Source: BOG-1112 sp964635325
GTDB lineage: Bacteria; Bdellovibrionota_B; Oligoflexia; Oligoflexales; Bog-1112
Assembly: GCA_964635325.1 (NCBI GenBank)
Contig: CAZWOL010000008.1
Span: forward strand, 1 to 61,577
Length of the DNA: 61,577 bases
Direction: 5' to 3'
Made by a program: the position numbers and the translations under genes
The notes under the pieces: generated by a model
The model's database searches: none
The model's input: only the letters and a program-made list of their open reading frames with translations
Told to the model about the DNA's origin: nothing
Shown here: piece after piece, positions 1 to 8,553 of the stretch
Layout: the number at the start of each line of letters is the position of its first letter
Numbering within the stretch: position 1 is the first letter of the stretch

Positions 1-100
1 GCAATACCAAAGTGTTATTCAAGAGACTTTGCTGGAGATTTCCTAGCATGACATGTAATAGATCCGTGATCAGAATCACTAGAATGGCGACTTTATATTC

Positions 101-1639
101 TCACAAACCCGCAAAAACTTGAATAGCTTTGACCGCACGTTCCCAACCTGCTCGTTGTTGCTGAACAAGAGCTTGCGACTGCGCATCCGAAGCGGGTGCG
201 AAGCTTGCTTGGATACTTGCATTCGATTGCATTTCTTCCAAAGATCCGAAGATACCAGCACCTAAAGCTGCAATCAAAGCTGCGCCCATCGACGTTGTCT
301 CGAGATTATGCGGACGTTCTACAGTCAATTGAGCAAACTGAGCTTGAATAGTTAGCAACATCGAATTTGCAGCAGCGCCACCATCGACACGAAGTACGCG
401 AAAATTTTTACTGTGATCCCGTTGCATACATTCTATGAGATCGCAAACTTCGAACGCAATTCCTTCTAAAGCTGCACGAACAAGCTGTGCTTTTGTTGTT
501 GCTCGCGTCAACCCAAGAAATGCACCTCGAGCATTTGGATTCCACCACGGAGCACCAAGTCCGGACAATGCTGGCACAAAATAGATCGATGGAGCTGCAG
601 ATACATTTCGCGAAAGTTGCTCGCTATCATAAGCATTATTTAGGATTCCAAGTTGGTCTCGAAGAAATTGTAGCGCAGCTCCTGCAATGAATGCAGAACC
701 TTCTAGAGCATAGGTTCTTTTTCCTTTGAGTTGCCAAGCAACGGTTGTCAATAGGTCGTTTTGTGAAAGAACAGCATGCTCACCGATATTTAGCAAAAGA
801 AAGGCTCCGGTACCGTAGGTGCATTTGGCCTCTCCGATTTGGAAGCATCTTTGTCCTGCAAGTGCTGCTTGCTGGTCACCAAGCACACCTGTGACTGGAA
901 TGCCGTCTGGTAGAAATTTCAAACCCTGCGTCTTGGTAAACACACTTGCACTGTCCCGCACCTCTGCCAGGCAGCTGGAGGACTTCAGCCCCATCCATTG
1001 CAAGAGTTCAGAATCCCACTCTCCTTTATGGATGTTGTAGAGCAAGGTTCGAGAGGCATTGCTTGCTTCCGTGACGTGATCACGTCCTTGTCCTAAACGA
1101 CTCATGAGAAAAGTATCGATAGTCCCAAATACGGCAGAACCTTCATGAATTTTGCGCGCCAAACTTGAGTTGCTTTCAAGCAACCACTTTATCTTTGTGC
1201 CACTAAAGTAAGGATCTAGAAAAAGGCCCGTCTTGTTTCGAATACCCTGCTCTAAACCCTCGTCTTTCATTTGTTTGCAAATTGCAGAGCTTCGCTTGCA
1301 TTGCCAAACAATTGCTCGCGTCAAAGGTTTTAGAGTTTTGCGATCATAGACGCAGAGCGTCTCTCTTTGGTTAGTGATCCCGATTGCAATGATCGACTTG
1401 CGCGTGAAGGAGCGATATTCATTCTCAGCTTGCTTACAAGCCTCCTTGCAAGCCTGAATAACAGATTGCCAGATTTCTTCAAGATCATGCTCCACCCAAT
1501 CTTCACGAGGAAAATGCTGGGGAAAGCTTATAGTCGAACGACCAACAATGCGAAGGTCCGCTTTATTCGATGCGTTCACAACCAAAACCGTCGTACCCGT
1601 CGTCCCCTGGTCTATGCTAAGAATGAATGCGTCGGCCAT
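101..1639 (-). CDS. glpK: Glycerol kinase
   Basis: Phosphorylates glycerol to sn-glycerol 3-phosphate with ATP in the cytoplasm, feeding glycerol use and phospholipid synthesis. The 512-residue product has the usual length for the FGGY kinase family. Visible signatures are the N-terminal phosphate loop DQGTTGTT, ITNQRET and IVWQCKRS, the substrate region DPYFSGTKIKWLLE, GDQQAALAGQ followed by TYGTGAF, and the C-terminal FGGY-type segment with RVDGGAAANSMLL. AAAGGG lies 5 bases before the ATG. It is divergent from fmt with 66 bp between. No glpF or glpD neighbour is present, so it stands alone here. Confidence 0.97.
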   Translation of the reverse strand: MADAFILSIDQGTTGTTVLVVNASNKADLRIVGRSTISFPQHFPREDWVEHDLEEIWQSVIQACKEACKQAENEYRSFTRKSIIAIGITNQRETLCVYDRKTLKPLTRAIVWQCKRSSAICKQMKDEGLEQGIRNKTGLFLDPYFSGTKIKWLLESNSSLARKIHEGSAVFGTIDTFLMSRLGQGRDHVTEASNASRTLLYNIHKGEWDSELLQWMGLKSSSCLAEVRDSASVFTKTQGLKFLPDGIPVTGVLGDQQAALAGQRCFQIGEAKCTYGTGAFLLLNIGEHAVLSQNDLLTTVAWQLKGKRTYALEGSAFIAGAALQFLRDQLGILNNAYDSEQLSRNVSAAPSIYFVPALSGLGAPWWNPNARGAFLGLTRATTKAQLVRAALEGIAFEVCDLIECMQRDHSKNFRVLRVDGGAAANSMLLTIQAQFAQLTVERPHNLETTSMGAALIAALGAGIFGSLEEMQSNASIQASFAPASDAQSQALVQQQRAGWERAVKAIQVFAGL

Positions 1640-1705
1640 AGCTGCCCTTTCTGGTATTTTTTGCTATTGTCTTGGTTTTCGTACAACGAACAATGTGAGA
1701 CCGTC

Positions 1706-2668
1706 ATGCGTTTGATTTACATGGGATCCCCGCAACTTTCGATCTATCCCCTCGAACACCTTATCAAAAATGCACACGCTCGCGGCCATCAAATCGTGGC
1801 TGTCGTAAGTCAGGCCCCCCGTATCGTCGGTCGCGGCCAACAGCAACTACAGGACCCTCCACTGGCACGCTTTGCAAAAGAGGCAGGCATCCCTTGCCTC
1901 CAACCTGAAAAAGCCAGCGATGCTAGCTTCCAAGAGCAGTTGCGCATGCTTGAGCCAGATGTCATCATCACGTGTGCGTATGGACAGATTTTGAATACTG
2001 CGTTTTTAGCCATTCCCAAACGCGCAACCATCAACATACACCCCTCATTGCTTCCACATTACCGCGGAGCAACTCCGATCCAAACCGCTTTGCTTGATGG
2101 GCTAACAACAACTGGAATCTCCATTCTCTTCACTATCAAAGAACTGGATGCTGGTAACATCATTTTACAAGAGCAACATAAGATTGGAGCACAGGAGAAC
2201 GCAGAAGAGCTTTCAACACGTCTCTTCACGCTCTCAGGTCCGCTTTTGCTCAGAGCCTTAGATCAGTTGAAGGATGCTAATTTTTGCGGTCAAGCTCAGG
2301 ATGCGAGTCAGGTCAGCTTTTGTCGCAAAATTCAAAAAGAGGATGGAGCCATCGACTGGCATCAGCAGGCAGCAAGCATATACAATCGATCTCGTGCTTT
2401 CACTCCGTGGCCAGCCTCTTTTACATATTTGAACGGAAAACGCATACTCATCACCGCGATGGAACCAACTGAAAATGATTCCACAAAATTTGAGCCAGGA
2501 ACTTTGATCTTCCAAAAAGCAGATCAAGCACTGCACATTGCTTGTGCTGATCGATTCATTAAAGTCAGTTCCCTCAAGCCTGAAGGCTCTCGAGTCTTAG
2601 CAAGTTCTGCATTTTGGAATGGCCTTAAGCAACGTGATCATCTAAAATTTTCACATATTCAGATTTGA
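1706..2668 (+). CDS. fmt: Methionyl-tRNA formyltransferase
   Basis: Formylates initiator methionyl-tRNA using 10-formyl-tetrahydrofolate. The 320-residue product matches the usual family length (about 315). The hydrolase-like N-terminal domain begins MRLIYMGSP and contains the catalytic region NIHPSLLPHYRGATPIQ and the aspartate segment KELDAGNII; the C-terminal tRNA-binding domain starts around residue 205. The open frame extends upstream but the family alignment begins at the ATG at 1706, which also avoids overlap with the divergent glpK. The def gene that often accompanies fmt is not in this window. Confidence 0.96.
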   Translation: MRLIYMGSPQLSIYPLEHLIKNAHARGHQIVAVVSQAPRIVGRGQQQLQDPPLARFAKEAGIPCLQPEKASDASFQEQLRMLEPDVIITCAYGQILNTAFLAIPKRATINIHPSLLPHYRGATPIQTALLDGLTTTGISILFTIKELDAGNIILQEQHKIGAQENAEELSTRLFTLSGPLLLRALDQLKDANFCGQAQDASQVSFCRKIQKEDGAIDWHQQAASIYNRSRAFTPWPASFTYLNGKRILITAMEPTENDSTKFEPGTLIFQKADQALHIACADRFIKVSSLKPEGSRVLASSAFWNGLKQRDHLKFSHIQI

Positions 2669-2677
2669 GATTATTTT

Positions 2678-2986
2678 ATGTCAACATCATCTGCTGAAAA
2701 CACAGTCTCTTCTGGACTGACACCCGAAAACTACGATCATTCTTTTTTAAATTTTGGCGATCGTCAGGCTGGCGTAAGTTTAGTCTTTAGCCCCGAAGAT
2801 GATAGGTTTTATTACAATGCCTATTGTTTGGAAGCAAAACTTCTTAAAGAACTCTTTTCAGTCGAATATGAGTTTCTTGAAGACGCTCTCGAAACTATCA
2901 ATAGCGAGTTTGGTCAATGGGAACTCAAAAGTCACGACAAAAAGAAAGAGGGTTGTGGATCTTGTGTGGCAAAACCAAAGCAATAA
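2678..2986 (+). CDS. Small acidic protein with a C-terminal GCGSC motif, function unknown
   Basis: A 102-residue protein that I do not recognise. It lies 9 bp after fmt in the same direction, so it is probably co-transcribed. It is acidic in the middle, with a predicted helical stretch around residues 48-75, and ends in a lysine-rich tail with GCGSCVAK, a two-cysteine motif that could bind metal or form a disulfide. The next gene overlaps its 3' end in another frame. Coding status is supported by position and start spacing; function is open. Confidence 0.7.
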   Translation: MSTSSAENTVSSGLTPENYDHSFLNFGDRQAGVSLVFSPEDDRFYYNAYCLEAKLLKELFSVEYEFLEDALETINSEFGQWELKSHDKKKEGCGSCVAKPKQ

Positions 2987-3981
2987 ACACACTTTTTAGT
3001 TTGGTCATTTTTTCCACCCTATCCTACAGCATGCCAAGGGATAAAATCCCAGACCCCTCTTTGGAGTCTTCCCTTTTTGGTTCATCACAAGCCCCAATCT
3101 GCAAAACCCTAGCCCCTCAATCCCTTGCTGCTGGATATCCGCAGCTTGGAGAAGAATTCAATACATTGCTTGCTCGCTTCAAAAGCGGAATTCAAAATAA
3201 ACGCCCTGAAGAATGGGTCCCTCTATTTCATGCTCGATTGAAATTCACAGAAGCTAAATTTAAACTCGTATTTCATCAAATCTATGACAAGCTCAAAGGC
3301 CCTCTCGAAGTATCAACATACCGCGTATTTGCTCTCCGAGACCCACAGCAAGGGTCTCCTCTCATAGCATGTGATAGTGATGACGTTCACATACACCCTC
3401 TTGTTGGACATGGATTACAGTTTGCCGTATGGATACAGCTCCTAGGCAAAGAAGAACTTGGACGTATCTTCATTCAAATCGTCATGGACCAAGATCAAAA
3501 ATGGAAAATCGGATCATTCTACTATACTCAGTGGACGCATGATGCAAAGAACTCTCAAGACTGGGCTCAGGAAAGTATTCAAGATGAAAAAAATGCTAAA
3601 TTAATCTCCTATCTCAAACTTGATTTAGCAAGCAAACTTGTAAAAGCCACCCCATATTTTCGCTTCGATGAAGAACAAGCTTTATTAGTTTTGCTCAACA
3701 AGAAAAAAATTACGTGGGAATATGAATTACGCAAACTTCTCAATGGACATAATGCCCAACATCTTTCCTCAACCTTAACATCAAAGGGTGTTGGCCTCTC
3801 GATGAAGGCTGTCATCCCCCAAGGCGTTACTGTTTCCCCAAAAGATGAGTGCAAAAAATTATGGACCATACTGCAAAATGAAAAGAGGCTGAATGGACTC
3901 AAAGGTTTGCGCTGCGCTTGGTATTATCCCGATGAAAAAATAGATGAGACCGGACGTTTAGAAGCTGTTACGCTTCCATAG
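2962..3981 (+). CDS. Exported protein of unknown function
   Basis: The open frame runs from 2917, but a TTG at 2962 is preceded by AGAGGG at good distance and gives a signal peptide (MCGKTKAINTLFSLVIFSTL, then SYS), so I place the start there (339 residues) and treat 2917 as the alternative. The start overlaps the previous gene by 25 bp, suggesting translational coupling. The mature part has a mixed alpha/beta look, with repeated aromatic and basic segments (residues about 60-160) reminiscent only loosely of NTF2-like folds. No catalytic motif is recognised. Its 3' end overlaps the convergent transporter gene by 24 bp. Confidence 0.7.
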   Translation: MCGKTKAINTLFSLVIFSTLSYSMPRDKIPDPSLESSLFGSSQAPICKTLAPQSLAAGYPQLGEEFNTLLARFKSGIQNKRPEEWVPLFHARLKFTEAKFKLVFHQIYDKLKGPLEVSTYRVFALRDPQQGSPLIACDSDDVHIHPLVGHGLQFAVWIQLLGKEELGRIFIQIVMDQDQKWKIGSFYYTQWTHDAKNSQDWAQESIQDEKNAKLISYLKLDLASKLVKATPYFRFDEEQALLVLLNKKKITWEYELRKLLNGHNAQHLSSTLTSKGVGLSMKAVIPQGVTVSPKDECKKLWTILQNEKRLNGLKGLRCAWYYPDEKIDETGRLEAVTLP

Positions 3982-5184
3982 CGGCAAAGCTGCACAAAAC
4001 CAGACACTGAGTATACCCAAAGAAAGATAAGGGATGGAACTATGCACAATCATCCCCATTTGGGATAACCCTGAAAACAACACAGATGCTATCCCCTGTC
4101 CCGAGCGATGACCAAGCACATCGATCAACTCCTTTGCTCGAAAGCGCACATCAAAGGAAAGCGGCATATAGAGAATTTCTTTGGATGCTCTGAAGATGGA
4201 GTACTCCATACTTTTGAATACAAGAAAAGCAACACTCACACTTTCCAAACCAGGAAAAATCCAAATACCAAGCATACACAACATATTTATAAGTGGGACA
4301 CTAATTTGAATGCTTGCTGTTGATACTCGTGCCAGAAGAAGGGGAGTCATAACGAATTGCGCAAACAGCGAACTCGAATTTGTAATCGCAAAAAACAGCC
4401 CAGAAAAAGCAGTCTGCTCATCAACATTAGGATAGCGCATCTGAATTGCTTCTTGAAAGCTCAGCCCTATAAAGTAGGAATAAAATTGTCCAAGAAGTAT
4501 CATTCCTAAGATTATAAAGAGGACCGGATTTTTTAGAAAAAGACAAAACCCAAATCCTTTTGCTTCTTTTTTCTTTGATTTATGGTCTGCCTCGGAATAC
4601 GCACTAATCGCATACCCACGCTGAGCAATATACCAACAAGGAAAGCAGAGCAATCCACCTACAAGTACAAGTTGGGGCGTACCTAAACGCTGGGCAAACT
4701 GGTGAACAAGAACTCCACCTGCAATACCTCCCAGCGTTGAGATGGTTAGCATAAGTCCGTTGTAACGACGAGCTTCGGATTCTTTCAAAACACTGTTGAT
4801 GAAGGACCAGAACTGTTCGACCAACAAAACAGCATAGGCCTCTTTAATAATAAAGAGCACAGCTGTTGCAAATCGCACATCGCATTTAATCAAGACATAA
4901 CATGCAAGAATTGAAAACGCTGATCCCAGAGTCGTAATCGCAAGTGTTCGTCGCGGACCAAATGTATCGAGAGTTCTCCCATATAACCAAAGTATGCTCA
5001 GAATCCCCAAAGGCGATATTGCTATAATGGTAGGCAAATTCTCTACACCATAAGTTGCCTTGAACAGGGAAAAAGAAGCACTGCGGACAAACTCATAACC
5101 TGCGACCAAGAACATTGCGGAGACTGCAACGGTAACCCCAGCCAACACCTCGGATTTACTCTTTATTTCTGAAATAAATCGCAT
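3958..5184 (-). CDS. Nucleotide translocase-like (NTT/Npt) membrane transporter
   Basis: A 408-residue polytopic membrane protein, roughly 10-12 hydrophobic segments. Two stretches resemble the NTP/NDP exchange transporter family (Npt/Tlc) and its MFS-like relatives: VEQFWSFINSVLKESEARRY near residue 135 and KSMEYSIFRASKEILYMPLS with FRAKELIDVLGHRSGQG near the C-terminus. True translocases exchange ATP and ADP or other nucleotides across the inner membrane; substrate here cannot be read from sequence and the protein is shorter than Tlc-type carriers (about 500). The open frame extends 204 bp further up, but that would overlap prkA and its promoter; the ATG at 5184 precedes the first membrane segment. 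Confidence 0.72.
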   Translation of the reverse strand: MRFISEIKSKSEVLAGVTVAVSAMFLVAGYEFVRSASFSLFKATYGVENLPTIIAISPLGILSILWLYGRTLDTFGPRRTLAITTLGSAFSILACYVLIKCDVRFATAVLFIIKEAYAVLLVEQFWSFINSVLKESEARRYNGLMLTISTLGGIAGGVLVHQFAQRLGTPQLVLVGGLLCFPCWYIAQRGYAISAYSEADHKSKKKEAKGFGFCLFLKNPVLFIILGMILLGQFYSYFIGLSFQEAIQMRYPNVDEQTAFSGLFFAITNSSSLFAQFVMTPLLLARVSTASIQISVPLINMLCMLGIWIFPGLESVSVAFLVFKSMEYSIFRASKEILYMPLSFDVRFRAKELIDVLGHRSGQGIASVLFSGLSQMGMIVHSSIPYLSLGILSVWFCAALPLWKRNSF

Positions 5185-5233
5185 TTTATACCTATAGCAG
5201 AAAGGGAATATGGACTCTCGATAACCTAATTTT

Positions 5234-5262
5234 TTGACAGCAATTAGAGTTGGACCTATGCT
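5234..5262 (+). promoter_or_regulatory. Sigma70-type promoter of the prkA operon
   Basis: A perfect -35 box TTGACA at 5234-5239 is followed after 17 bases by TATGCT at 5257-5262 (four of six consensus positions), predicting transcription start near 5269, about 85 bases before the prkA start codon. It is the strongest housekeeping promoter I can see in the window. Confidence 0.65.
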
Positions 5263-5278
5263 TTTAATAAGGTCCAAC
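5249..5278. promoter_or_regulatory. Palindromic operator candidate over the prkA promoter
   Basis: GTTGGACCT (5249-5257) is repeated in perfect inversion as AGGTCCAAC (5270-5278) with a 12-base centre. One arm lies in the promoter spacer and runs into the -10 box, the other lies at the predicted transcription start. This placement fits a dimeric repressor site; because the first arm is upstream of the start, an RNA hairpin role is less likely. Confidence 0.5.
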
Positions 5279-5353
5279 CTCAAATTAACCGAATTTCTAC
5301 TGGTTAGATACCCCTTGCTAGAGAAGACTCGATAGGGGTAATGGGAGCCCAGC

Positions 5354-7417
5354 ATGAACTCAGATAAGATCTTTTCTCTCGTCAGCAAAAGCGACTTTCA
5401 CAAAGTGTACAATGAGTTGAACTGGGAGAATTCCTTCAAGGCCTATTTGGATTTGGTACTAGAGCGCCCCCAAATCGCCCGCACATCTTTCCAACGACTC
5501 TACGATATGATCGCTTCCTACGGATATACGACCTACTCCGAATATAAAAAGAAAATCACCCATTGGAACTTTTTTGATGATCCTATTGATCGCGGCAAAG
5601 ATGCAATCTTTGGGCTTGATGTTCATCTAATGAAAATGGTGAACATACTCAAAGCAGCTGCCTACCAGTACGGCCCCGAAAAACGCGTTATACTTTTGCA
5701 CGGTCCTGTAGGTAGCGCAAAATCAACCATCGTTCGTCTGCTCAAGAAAGGTCTTGAACGCTACTCACGCACAGCTGATGGAGACTTGTACACATTCAAA
5801 TGGACCAACCTTAAAGACATTTTGAATATGGAAGATACTCTGCAATGCCCAATGCATGAGGATCCTCTACACCTTATCCCTGAAGATCAAAGATCTTCTA
5901 TATTCGATGAAATCAACAAGAACCGCAGTCGAGATCAGCATCTCTGGATACAAGGAGACCTATGCCCTCCTTGTCGCTACATCTATCGACGTCTTCTGGA
6001 CCATTATGCCGGCGATTGGGCCGAACTCACAAAACGACACATCACTGTTCGACGTATAGTTCTTTCCGAAAAAGATCGAGTTGGTATAGGAACCTTCCAA
6101 CCTAAGGATGAAAAAAACCAAGATTCGACCGAGCTCACAGGAGATATCAACTATCGCAAAATTGCGATCTACGGATCTGATTCTGACCCTCGAGCTTTCA
6201 ACTTCGACGGTGAGTTTAACGTTGCAAATCGTGGAATGATCGAATTTGTCGAGGTTCTAAAACTCGATGTCGCATTCTTATACGATCTACTTACGGCAAG
6301 TCAGGAACATAAGATCAAACCAAAGAAATTTGCGCAAACAGATATTGACCTTGTGATCATAGGCCATACCAACGAGCCTGAGTATCGCAAACTTCAGAAC
6401 AACGAATATATGGAAGCTCTAAGAGATCGCACGATCAAAGTAGACGTACCGTATATCACACGACTGTCGCAAGAAATCAAAATCTACGAGAAAGACTTCA
6501 ACTCTCGCACGGTTCCTAACATCCACTGCGCACCACATACTCTTGAAATGGCATCGATGTGGGCCATACTCACCCGTCTCGAAGAGCCTAAAAAAGCAAA
6601 CCTAACACTGATTCAAAAACTAAAGCTCTACAACGGAAAAACATCGCAGCATTTTACCGAAGACAATATCAAAGAACTTCGCAAAGAGTCAAAACGTGAA
6701 GGCATGAATGGAGTTAGCCCACGTTACATCCAAGACAAAATTTCAAATGCACTGATCCTTGATAAGGGCAGTGGTTGCATCAATCCTTTTATAGTTTTGA
6801 ATGAGCTGGGAGCTGGACTAAAGGGACACTCACTTATTACGGACGAAGAGACCCGCAAACGCTATCTCGAACTACTTTCAGAAGTGAAAAAAGAATATGA
6901 AGATATAGTCAAACATGAGGTTCAGAGAGCTATTTCTGCTGATGAGGGGGCCATCGAAAAACTACTTGGCAACTACATCGACAACTTGAAAGCATACATT
7001 CAAAAAGAACGCATCCGCAACCCATACACTGGAGCCGAGGATGAACCAGACGAACGTCTCATGCGTTCGATCGAAGAAAAAATCGACATTCCAGAAAATC
7101 GCAAAGATGACTTCCGTCGCGAAATCATGAACTACATTGGAGCTCTCGCACTCGAGGGTAAATCCTTCGATTTCCGCACCAATGAGCGCTTGTTCAAAGC
7201 CTTGGAACTCAAACTTTTCGAAGATCAAAAAGACACTATCAAACTGACAACGCTTGTATCTAAAGTTGTCGACAAAGAGACCCAAGGAAAAATTGATATT
7301 GTTAAGGAACGTCTCATTCGCAACTACAAATATTGCGATATTTGTGCGACGGATGCACTTAGCTTTGTAGCTAGCATCTTTGCCCGTGGTGACGCATCTT
7401 CCAACGAAAAAAAATAA
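5354..7417 (+). CDS. prkA: PrkA family serine protein kinase
   Basis: Serine protein kinase of the PrkA/YeaG family, 687 residues (family about 640). It has the PrkA-type AAA domain with Walker A GPVGSAKST (lysine near residue 123) and a C-terminal kinase-associated region. Family members act in stress and stationary-phase or sporulation-linked signalling, and AAA/Lon-like protease activity has been reported for some. GGGAG lies 6 bases before the ATG. It is first in an operon with yeaH (20 bp gap), spoVR and an exported protein; a sigma70 promoter with overlapping palindrome and a leader hairpin precede it. Confidence 0.95.
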   Translation: MNSDKIFSLVSKSDFHKVYNELNWENSFKAYLDLVLERPQIARTSFQRLYDMIASYGYTTYSEYKKKITHWNFFDDPIDRGKDAIFGLDVHLMKMVNILKAAAYQYGPEKRVILLHGPVGSAKSTIVRLLKKGLERYSRTADGDLYTFKWTNLKDILNMEDTLQCPMHEDPLHLIPEDQRSSIFDEINKNRSRDQHLWIQGDLCPPCRYIYRRLLDHYAGDWAELTKRHITVRRIVLSEKDRVGIGTFQPKDEKNQDSTELTGDINYRKIAIYGSDSDPRAFNFDGEFNVANRGMIEFVEVLKLDVAFLYDLLTASQEHKIKPKKFAQTDIDLVIIGHTNEPEYRKLQNNEYMEALRDRTIKVDVPYITRLSQEIKIYEKDFNSRTVPNIHCAPHTLEMASMWAILTRLEEPKKANLTLIQKLKLYNGKTSQHFTEDNIKELRKESKREGMNGVSPRYIQDKISNALILDKGSGCINPFIVLNELGAGLKGHSLITDEETRKRYLELLSEVKKEYEDIVKHEVQRAISADEGAIEKLLGNYIDNLKAYIQKERIRNPYTGAEDEPDERLMRSIEEKIDIPENRKDDFRREIMNYIGALALEGKSFDFRTNERLFKALELKLFEDQKDTIKLTTLVSKVVDKETQGKIDIVKERLIRNYKYCDICATDALSFVASIFARGDASSNEKK

Positions 7418-7437
7418 ACTGAGATTGGTGCCCAGAT

Positions 7438-8553
7438 ATGAAAATGGAAGCAGATCTCAATCGGTTCTATAAGATAGTCCGAGGACGTATCAAAAAAGAA
7501 CTGCGTAAATTTATTGCCAATGGTGAGTTGATCGGTCGCCAAGGCAAGAACAGAATTTCTATCCCAGTACCTCGTATTGATTTACCCCGCTTCTCATTTG
7601 GAGGAGGTGGTGGACAAAATCGCATAGGACAAGGTGATGGGGAGCCAGGCCAAGATGTAAAACCAGGCCAGGGCCCTATGGGTCCTGGTCCTGCAGGTGG
7701 TGGTGAGGGTGAGCATCCACTTGAAGTTGATGTTACACTTGCAGAACTTGCAGCAATTCTTGGTGAAGAACTTGGCTTGCCCAATATCCAAGAAAAAGGA
7801 AAAAAGAACATTCACGATCGCTCGGTAAAATATTCGAGCGTACTGAAACAAGGACCCGAATCCCTTGCGCACTTTCGCAGAACCTACAAAGAAGCTCTAA
7901 AACGCTCCATCTCATCAAACGAATACAATTTTGATGATCCTATCATCGTCCCCATCAAAGAAGACAAACGCTATCGCTCCATGAAGTTTACGCTCAATCC
8001 TGTCGCGAATGCACTTATCATCTACATGATGGACGTCTCTGGATCTATGGGCGATGAGCAAAAAGAAATAGTGCGTCTCACTAGTTTTTGGCTCGACACG
8101 TGGCTGTCTAGTCAATACAAAGACCTCGAGAAGCGGTACATCATTCATGATGCAACAGCGAAAGAGGTCAATCAAGAAACCTTCTACAGAACCAAAGAGT
8201 CTGGTGGAACACTGATCAGCTCCGCTTACAAACTTGCAAATGCAATTATCGAAGAACACTATCCACCTGACTTATGGAATATCTATCTGTTTCATTTCTC
8301 AGATGGTGACAACTGGTCTGGCAACGACACGACCGAGTGCCTACATCTTTTAGAAACCAAATTACTACCGATCTCCAATCTCTTTTGCTATGGACAGGTG
8401 GAATCTCGTTACGGATCTGGACAGTTTTTACGAGATCTTGTCAAACATTTTGGAGAAGACAGCTCCAAAGTTAGCCTGGCCCAAATCAAAGATCGAGAAG
8501 CGATTATCGACGCATTAAAACGCTTTCTCACAAAGGAGGCTAGTGCGAAATGA
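7438..8553 (+). CDS. yeaH: YeaH/YhbH family protein (DUF444, von Willebrand A-like)
   Basis: A 371-residue member of the YeaH/YhbH (DUF444) family. Residues about 55-100 form a Gly/Pro/Gln-rich low-complexity linker, typical of this family. The C-terminal half is a von Willebrand A-like domain with the metal-site motif DVSGSMGD near residue 200 and HFSDGDNWSGND further on. In Proteobacteria it is co-expressed with the PrkA kinase and SpoVR during stress; the exact biochemical role is unsettled. Its 3' end overlaps the spoVR start by 4 bases (ATGA), indicating translational coupling. Confidence 0.94.
   Translation: MKMEADLNRFYKIVRGRIKKELRKFIANGELIGRQGKNRISIPVPRIDLPRFSFGGGGGQNRIGQGDGEPGQDVKPGQGPMGPGPAGGGEGEHPLEVDVTLAELAAILGEELGLPNIQEKGKKNIHDRSVKYSSVLKQGPESLAHFRRTYKEALKRSISSNEYNFDDPIIVPIKEDKRYRSMKFTLNPVANALIIYMMDVSGSMGDEQKEIVRLTSFWLDTWLSSQYKDLEKRYIIHDATAKEVNQETFYRTKESGGTLISSAYKLANAIIEEHYPPDLWNIYLFHFSDGDNWSGNDTTECLHLLETKLLPISNLFCYGQVESRYGSGQFLRDLVKHFGEDSSKVSLAQIKDREAIIDALKRFLTKEASAK

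Noticed and set aside
7467..7811. Proline-rich minus-strand open frame inside yeaH
   Set aside because: It is the reverse shadow of the Gly-rich linker of yeaH.
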